From positions 5,111 through 52,665 of the forward strand of contig QHPE01000168.1 of assembly GCA_003218945.1 (NCBI GenBank): 47,555 bases of DNA, read 5' to 3'. The position numbers and the translations under genes are program-made. Origin of the DNA: Verrucomicrobiota bacterium. Its GTDB lineage: Bacteria > Verrucomicrobiota > Verrucomicrobiia > Chthoniobacterales > UBA10450. Below are positions 42,570 to 47,555 of the stretch, one piece after another. Below the pieces are notes generated by a model. That model was not told the origin of the DNA, did not search any database, and saw only the letters and a program-made list of their open reading frames with translations. How positions within the stretch are numbered: position 1 is the first letter of the stretch; every line of letters begins with the position of its first letter.

Positions 42570-44181
42570 TCAGAGACTCGGGCGCGGCGCCGGCGTAGGA
42601 CGCAACCTCGGTGTCAGATTAGGCCTGGCAGTTGGCGTCGGCCTCGCAGTGGCCGTTGGCGTAGCACTCGTTGTGGCCGTGGGCGTAGGTGTTGTGCTAG
42701 GAGTGGGCGTAGGCCTGCCGAAGGACAGCATAAACGCATATATCTTGTCATCGGCAGCGAAGTAGATTCGGCCGCGAACGGCGATTCCAGTATTCCACTG
42801 CTGGGTGCCTGTCATTAATTCATTGACACCGCCGCCCGCATAGATCACCGCGCCCGTGTCGCCGTCATAGCCGTGCAGACGCTGGTCGCCTCCGTTTCCA
42901 GTTCCGGCTACCCACACAATCGTGTTATTTGTGCCATCAATCGTTGTTACCCAGGGCGCGTCCGTTCTGCGTCTGGCTCCAGGCAAAAATGATGGTTGGC
43001 GGATTTGTTGCGGTAACTTTGTAGGCCTTGATCACACCCGTATCGTTATGAAAAGCAATATACGTTCCTAGACGGGTGTGATAGGTGACCGCTGACGTCC
43101 CTCTGTTAATGCCCGAGACATTCGCCTGCGCCACAGGAAGAGTGACGCCACCTAGATTGTTGCGATCAAGCAGATAGGCATTCGAATCTTTGCCCAGGGC
43201 GAGCACCAGCTCAGATGGCGTGGCGCCGGGCACGTCAATGACCGTGGCGCTGACCCCGCCCAAGTCCGTATCGCCTAGATCGAGATTGAACCAATTAGTA
43301 GGCGCCCAGTAGTCCATAGGTTGGCCGCTCCAGATTGGTCCTGCTTGCAAACGAATGATTGCTTCGCCTCCCATCCAGTTGCCAGCGGTGTTAAATGTGT
43401 TCCCTGTGACCACGAACATGTTAGTGCCGTCACTGGCAACACCGCCGTGGCCCCATATTCCGCCGCCAATCGCCGTCGTCGCCCACGCACTCACGGAAGT
43501 GTTACTAATATCAACCCCGACAACCCAACCGTGATAATTGTCGCAGTCCCCGGAGTAACCGGAGTATGGCACATACACGATTCCATCCACAAGAGCCAGT
43601 CCACCGCGTTCTTCTTGCACTCGTGACTCAAAGGTCATGCCGTTGTAGGTGGCCGTGGCGTTCACATCGACTGGCCAGCCCGCGTTGGTGGCGCCAGTGT
43701 CCACGTTCAACGAGTAAATAAAATGTTTCTTTGTGGGGCCATCGATCAATGCGTCGAAGAAAAGCGACCGGGAGGCGAGATCGACCACAGGCGTGCCGGT
43801 GATACCGGCAGGATTGATGTTTGTGCAGGTAAGGCCAGAAGTAACCGGCGGCCCAATGTTGACCTGCCAGATCACTGTGCCGGTCGTTGCATCGAGTGCA
43901 TAGACATTGTTCGATTCGGTCACAGCAATAATCATCGGCCCGCTCGGGCCGCCTTCGATATAAAGTGGTTGAGCGTAAACATTGCCGGAAATCGTGCCAT
44001 CGAAGTCGAGGTCGCGCGTGAGGTTTGGAGCCGTGGAAAAGTTAAACGCCGGATCGATGTAAACGCCGTTCCGAGAAGGATTGTTATGCTCCTGCGTGAC
44101 GTTTACCTGTGCCATCGTCCGCGGCAGCATGGTCCACAGACCGGCAACGAGAATCGCAAAATTCCAAATGAAATGCCTCAT
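42570..44181 (-). pseudogene. secreted beta-propeller protein (PQQ-like repeats), copy 2, frame broken by 5 bases
   Basis: Signal peptide, then VNVTQEHNNPSRNGVYIDPA, YALDATTGTVIW and many propeller blades close to those of the neighbouring copy. The first frame ends after WSQTQNGRALGNND (42937). The rest (APWVTTIDGTNNTIVW, YDGDTGAVIYAGGG and a Thr-Pro tail) is in another frame to 42570. The intact neighbour reads NGRGSPWVTT, showing that five bases are missing near 42960. The pattern YALDATTG-W is that of the PQQ enzyme-like repeat; whether it binds PQQ is unknown. Convergent with the pqq operon. Confidence 0.82.
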
Positions 44182-44210
44182 ACACCCGCGACCGGTACGC
44201 CCGCGCTCCT

Positions 44211-44239
44211 TCTAGAAGAGAAGGCCGGCTCTTTGTCAA
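44211..44239 (-). promoter_or_regulatory. sigma70 promoter of propeller copy 2
   Basis: TTGACA (44234-44239), 17-bp spacer, TCTAGA (44211-44216), 30 bp from the ATG. Same arrangement as for copy 1. Confidence 0.7.
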
Positions 44240-44300
44240 GGCTTTAGCTCATCACAGCCAGCAGCCCAAGAGTGACTGATCGTAATTTTGTCTCGAGCAC

Positions 44301-45947
44301 TTACGGTGTCGGTCTTGGTGCCGGAGTCGGTCGCGGCCGCGGTGTCACAGCGGGCCTGGCAGTAGGCGTTGGTCTGGCTGTAGCACTTGGCATGGCGGTC
44401 GGGGTCGAAGTTGGACTAGAAGTAGGCGTTGTCGTGGATATGGGAGTTGAAGTGGCAGTGGCCGTTGCAGTCGGTGTTGCGGTCGCAGTCGGAGTAGGTG
44501 TAGGGGTTCCGCCAGGTAGATTAAAGGCATAAACCTTGTTATCGGCGCCGAAGTAAATGCGACCACGAGCGGCGATCCCGGTGTTCCACTGCCGCGTGCC
44601 AGTCATCAATTCGTTGGCTCCGCCGCCGGCATAAATGACCGCGCCCGTATCGCCATCATACCCGTGCAAACGCTGGTCTCCGCTACTCGTCGTGGCTGCG
44701 TACCACACAATCGCGTTATTGGTTCCATCCGTGGTTGTGACCCAGGGCGAGCCTCGACCGTTCTGATTTTGACTCCAAGCAAACACGATCTGGGGCGGAT
44801 CTGCCGCCGTAATCTTATAGGCCCTCATCGTGCCGATATCGTTAGTGTGGTACGTGACTGCCGACGTCCCTCTGTTAGTTCCAGAGACGTTAGCTTGGGT
44901 CACTGGCATGCCGACGCCGCCGAGATTGTTGCGATCAACCAGATAGGCATTCGAATCTTTGCCAAGAGCAAGCACCAACTGCGAAGGAGTAGCTCCAGGC
45001 ACATCGATCACCGTAGCGCTAACACCACCGAGATCCGTGTCGCTCCCATCAAGCGAGAACCAATTAGTAGGCGCCCAAAAATCGCTAAAGAGCGGTCCAG
45101 CTTGCAAACGGATAATCGCTTCGCCGCCCATCCAGTTGCCGCCTGTATTAAACGTGTTGCCCGTCACTACGAACATGTTAGTGCCATCGCTTGCGACACC
45201 GCCGTGTCCCCAAATCCCGCCACCTATCGCTGTCGTCGCCCATGCTCCAACGGTTGAAGGATTGTTAATATCCACGCCAACCACCCAACCGTGGTAGACA
45301 TTACAATCACCGAAATATCCCGAGTAAGAGGCGTACGCGATCCCGTTCACAAAAGCGAAGCCACCCCGTTCTTCCTGCGCTAGGGAAGCAAAGTTGATGC
45401 CGTTGTAAGTTGCGGTCGCGTTGACATCCACCGGCCAACCCAGGGTGGTGACGCCTGTGTCCACGTCCAACGAATAAATGAAATGCTTTATGATTCCGCC
45501 GTTGACCAACAATGCGTCGAAGAAAAGTCTTCGGGAGGTGAGATCGACAACCGGGGTCCCGGTGATACCTACGGGATCGATGTTACCGCACGGAAGACTG
45601 GACAGCGGCACCGGCTCGCCAAGATTGCGCTGCCAAATCACCGTGCCGGTCGTAGCATTCAGCGCATAAATATTATTCGATTCGGTCACGGCAATGATCA
45701 TCGGACCATTGGAACCGCCCTCGATGTAAAGCGGCTGGGCGTACACGTTGCCGGAAATCGTGCCGTTAAAGTTCAGATCGCGTGCGAGATTAGCAGCTGC
45801 CTCAGGCGTAAATGCCGAGTCGATGTAAACGCCGTCGCGGGAAGGATTATTGTGCTCCTGCGTTACATTGACCAGCGTGCCCGCACGCGCAGCGACACCG
45901 CACAGCGCGACAACAAAAATCGTGATAATGAAAATGAAGCGCCTCAT
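44301..45947 (-). CDS. secreted beta-propeller protein (PQQ-like repeats) with Thr-Pro tail, copy 1
   Basis: 548 residues. Signal peptide (about 1-22), then VNVTQEHNNPSRDGVYIDSA and repeated propeller blades: NIYALNATTGTVIWQRNLGE, GVTTLGWPVDVNATATYNG, GYDGDTGAVIYAGGG. The last 65 residues are a Thr/Pro/Ala-rich tail (TPTPTATATPTATAT), flexible and probably outside the fold. It is the intact member of a tandem pair. The family resembles PQQ-binding-like beta-propellers found beside many extracellular enzymes. Enzyme activity is not evident and no haem motif is present. Confidence 0.82.
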   Translation of the reverse strand: MRRFIFIITIFVVALCGVAARAGTLVNVTQEHNNPSRDGVYIDSAFTPEAAANLARDLNFNGTISGNVYAQPLYIEGGSNGPMIIAVTESNNIYALNATTGTVIWQRNLGEPVPLSSLPCGNIDPVGITGTPVVDLTSRRLFFDALLVNGGIIKHFIYSLDVDTGVTTLGWPVDVNATATYNGINFASLAQEERGGFAFVNGIAYASYSGYFGDCNVYHGWVVGVDINNPSTVGAWATTAIGGGIWGHGGVASDGTNMFVVTGNTFNTGGNWMGGEAIIRLQAGPLFSDFWAPTNWFSLDGSDTDLGGVSATVIDVPGATPSQLVLALGKDSNAYLVDRNNLGGVGMPVTQANVSGTNRGTSAVTYHTNDIGTMRAYKITAADPPQIVFAWSQNQNGRGSPWVTTTDGTNNAIVWYAATTSSGDQRLHGYDGDTGAVIYAGGGANELMTGTRQWNTGIAARGRIYFGADNKVYAFNLPGGTPTPTPTATATPTATATATSTPISTTTPTSSPTSTPTAMPSATARPTPTARPAVTPRPRPTPAPRPTP

Positions 45948-45977
45948 ACGCCACGGAACGAATACTCCCGCCCTCCT

Positions 45978-46006
45978 TCTACAACAGCACGCCCCTTCCT
46001 TGTCAA
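45978..46006 (-). promoter_or_regulatory. sigma70 promoter of propeller copy 1
   Basis: TTGACA (46001-46006), 17-bp spacer, TGTAGA (45978-45983), 31 bp from the ATG. The same spacing and flanking CTTGTCAAGG text precede copy 2, so the duplication included the promoter. Confidence 0.72.
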
Positions 46007-46133
46007 GGACTTACGGCAGCCCAACCGCGTTACAAAAGTAACGGCGTTGTCATTTCTGCTGCCACAGCGGCAGGCGTGTTGCGAAATTATCGGCCTCTGC
46101 TACATACACGCGTTCAATGTTACTTTCACGCTA

Positions 46134-46967
46134 ATGCGTAAATACCGTTTGCTGCTGGCTTGCGCAGCCGCGTTCACTTTCACATTTGCGCTGGGCGCCG
46201 AGTCTGCAGTTCAGCACGCGGAGACCCCCGCAGAGAAAACTCCACCCGCTCCTAAGGAGCCCGCGATCACGTTCAATTCCGTGCACGTGGATGGGCCATA
46301 TATCGCGATGACCTTTGATGATGGGCCGAGCGCAGTTCTGACGCCGAAACTGCTCGATCTACTCGCTGCGCATCATATCAAAGCCACATTCTTTGTGATC
46401 GGCGAAAATGTTGCCGAACATCCCGAGATCGTGGCACGGGCCGCGCGCGAAGGTCATGAAATCGGAAACCACAGTTGGTCGCACCCCAACTTCGCGAAGA
46501 TGTCCCAGGAAAACGTTCGGAGTCAGCTGCAACGAACTGACGATGCAATCAAGAACGCCATAGGCAAGCGTCCCACATTGCTTCGACCACCGTACGGATC
46601 GATCACAGAGCGGGAAAAACGATGGATACACGATGAATTCGGATACGAAATCATTCTTTGGGATGTTGACCCGCTCGACTGGAAACGGCCCGGCCCGGCC
46701 GTCGTCCGCAGTCGGATTCTCAAGGAGACGCGACCGGGTTCGATAGTGTTGTCCCACGACATTCACCCGGGGACGATCGAAGCGATGCCCGCCACGCTCG
46801 ATGAGCTCGAGGCCAAAGGTTTCAAATTTGTGACGGTTTCAGAATTAGTCGACATGGCGACACCCGTTACGCCGCGTCCGAGTCCGCAACAGGGCGAGAA
46901 GACTCCGCCTAAAGCCATTCCGGTTGTCTCTCCAACTCCTTCTCCGGCCTCTTCTCCAAGCGGCTAG
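46134..46967 (+). CDS. polysaccharide deacetylase (NodB domain), secreted
   Basis: 277 residues from the ATG at 46134; the long open frame before it is antisense to the propeller gene. Signal peptide (about 1-21), a Pro-rich linker, then the NodB motifs: TFDDGPS with D62 and D63, NHSWSH with H113 and H117, RPPYG at 151-155, and VLSHDIH. A metal-dependent carbohydrate esterase (CE4) acting on chitin-like or peptidoglycan GlcNAc. The tail is Pro/Ser-rich. The substrate is not determinable. Confidence 0.92.
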   Translation: MRKYRLLLACAAAFTFTFALGAESAVQHAETPAEKTPPAPKEPAITFNSVHVDGPYIAMTFDDGPSAVLTPKLLDLLAAHHIKATFFVIGENVAEHPEIVARAAREGHEIGNHSWSHPNFAKMSQENVRSQLQRTDDAIKNAIGKRPTLLRPPYGSITEREKRWIHDEFGYEIILWDVDPLDWKRPGPAVVRSRILKETRPGSIVLSHDIHPGTIEAMPATLDELEAKGFKFVTVSELVDMATPVTPRPSPQQGEKTPPKAIPVVSPTPSPASSPSG

Positions 46968-46982
46968 CTGTGGTAGAGACGC

Positions 46983-47024
46983 CCCGCTGCGGCATAGGGT
47001 AGGCGCAGCGCGCCGACCCTACCA
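46983..47024. repeat. GC-rich imperfect inverted repeat after the deacetylase gene
   Basis: GGGTAGGCGC and GCGCCGACCCTACC flank AGC. It contains the 13-mer GCGCCGACCCTAC (47010-47022) found inside the pqqE insertion. Confidence 0.6.
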
Positions 47025-47039
47025 TGGAGAATTGAACGA

Positions 47040-47555
47040 CTATTTTTTCGCGGCTCCGCTACCGCCTGCCGCTAGCTGCTGGTCGCTTTGCCGTCGCGCA
47101 AGAACGAAATGATTGTTATCGCCGTAGTTTCGCCACGGACCCGGAGGCACATCGCGGACTTCCACGAATTGCCAGTCAGTCACGTCGGTAGGTGCCAGCC
47201 CCAGATAATCGCGAACCGCTGGGGAGACATCCAACCCGGCTCCATGGTTAAGATTCGGCTTCGGCCGCTCATTCCCGAACACATATTGAAAATGATCGGT
47301 GCGGAACGGCCCGCAATCTTCCCATTGGGCATAGCAAACGCGATTACCCTTACGAATGGAGATCCAGCGATTACGGCATACAGATTGGCCCTGGCCCGTG
47401 TAGGACTGCTTAAACCACGGGATCACCAGCGGCGCTTCCGGCTTGAACTGACCATGCGTAACGTCGTTGTACGGGAGAGCGAAGTAGAATGGATTCTGTT
47501 TCGGGGTAAATGCGACTGGTATAGACGCACCTAACGAATTGCGCCGTGCATTCGG
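47040..47555 (-). CDS. secreted or envelope protein of unknown function, 5' end outside window
   Basis: The frame is open to the right edge (172 codons visible). Text from the edge: PNARRNSLGASIPVAFTPKQ, then NPFYFALPYNDVTHG, CRNRWISIRKGNRVCYAQWE, DCGPFRTDHFQYVFG, GAGLDVSPAVRDYLGLAP and VTDWQFVEVRDVPPGPW. Conserved Cys pairs and GLDVSPAVRDYLGL recall double-psi beta-barrel (RlpA-like) proteins, but that is weak. I recall similar hypothetical proteins in Verrucomicrobiota. It is not part of an operon visible here. Confidence 0.6.
   Translation of the reverse strand, partial: PNARRNSLGASIPVAFTPKQNPFYFALPYNDVTHGQFKPEAPLVIPWFKQSYTGQGQSVCRNRWISIRKGNRVCYAQWEDCGPFRTDHFQYVFGNERPKPNLNHGAGLDVSPAVRDYLGLAPTDVTDWQFVEVRDVPPGPWRNYGDNNHFVLARRQSDQQLAAGGSGAAKK

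Noticed and set aside
42565-42765. Open plus-strand frame coding GVGVGLAVAVG-type low-complexity protein (also at 44272-44532)
   Set aside because: These are antisense readings of the Thr-Pro tails of the two propeller proteins; no start or ribosome site and no independent coding signal.
45483-46133. Long N-terminal extension of the polysaccharide deacetylase
   Set aside because: The extension is antisense to the propeller gene; the ATG at 46134 is followed at once by a good signal peptide.

Overview
The window looks like a chromosomal stretch of a soil-type Verrucomicrobiota bacterium, most likely from the Chthoniobacterales / Candidatus Udaeobacter neighbourhood. This is an inference from gene content, not from a marker search. 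It rests on an alternative complex III (ACIII) respiratory operon, futalosine-pathway MqnD, a LexA operator of the TGTTC-N4-GAACA type that I recall being described for Verrucomicrobia, an archaeal/eukaryote-type ProRS, secreted proteins with Thr-Pro tails, and abundant palindromic intergenic repeats.

Layout. 1-10426 (minus) is one respiratory operon: actA, actB, actC, actD, actE, actF, a small membrane-anchored protein, a cbb3-type subunit I homologue, and ccoO, which runs off the left edge. ACIII would oxidise quinol and pass electrons through its haems and [Fe-S] clusters. The CcoN homologue has lost the CuB ligands and the haem b3 ligand and keeps only the low-spin haem histidines. 10698-14792 (minus) holds ygfZ, a 3-hydroxyisobutyrate dehydrogenase-like gene, a broken M28 peptidase and parB. 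15148-16388 is a repeat-rich surface protein broken by an 11-bp tandem duplication. 16699-21039 holds mqnD, a cluster of gene remnants, a secreted hypothetical, a broken GH75 chitosanase-like gene and a lipase. 21390-26245 (plus) is a tight run: sppA, CPBP protease, thiL, tsaE, tsaB, alr. 26738-27835 (minus) is dksA-like, rpmG, rpsR. 28026-30373 (minus) is an orphan ketosynthase pair, one active and one without catalytic residues. Next come an RRM protein, tRNA-Tyr and an SOS block (lexA, imuA, truncated imuB, two LexA boxes). Then glutaredoxin, proS, rplM-rpsI, a TPR protein and a DUF421 protein. 38885-42366 (plus) is a pqqABCDE operon including the 29-residue PqqA. It converges on two tandem secreted beta-propeller proteins (minus). 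A polysaccharide deacetylase and a partial secreted protein close the window.

Two genome-wide themes stand out. First, about ten genes carry non-triplet indels, truncations or a nonsense codon. Most indels are not in homopolymers and several lie at short direct repeats, suggesting either active gene erosion or a mixed-strain consensus. Second, three enzymes (MqnD, PqqC, PqqE) carry in-frame insertions made of repeat-like or palindromic DNA. Some of that DNA also occurs between genes in this window, resembling the palindromic elements inside Rickettsia genes. All names come from reading sequence and family knowledge; no database search was run.
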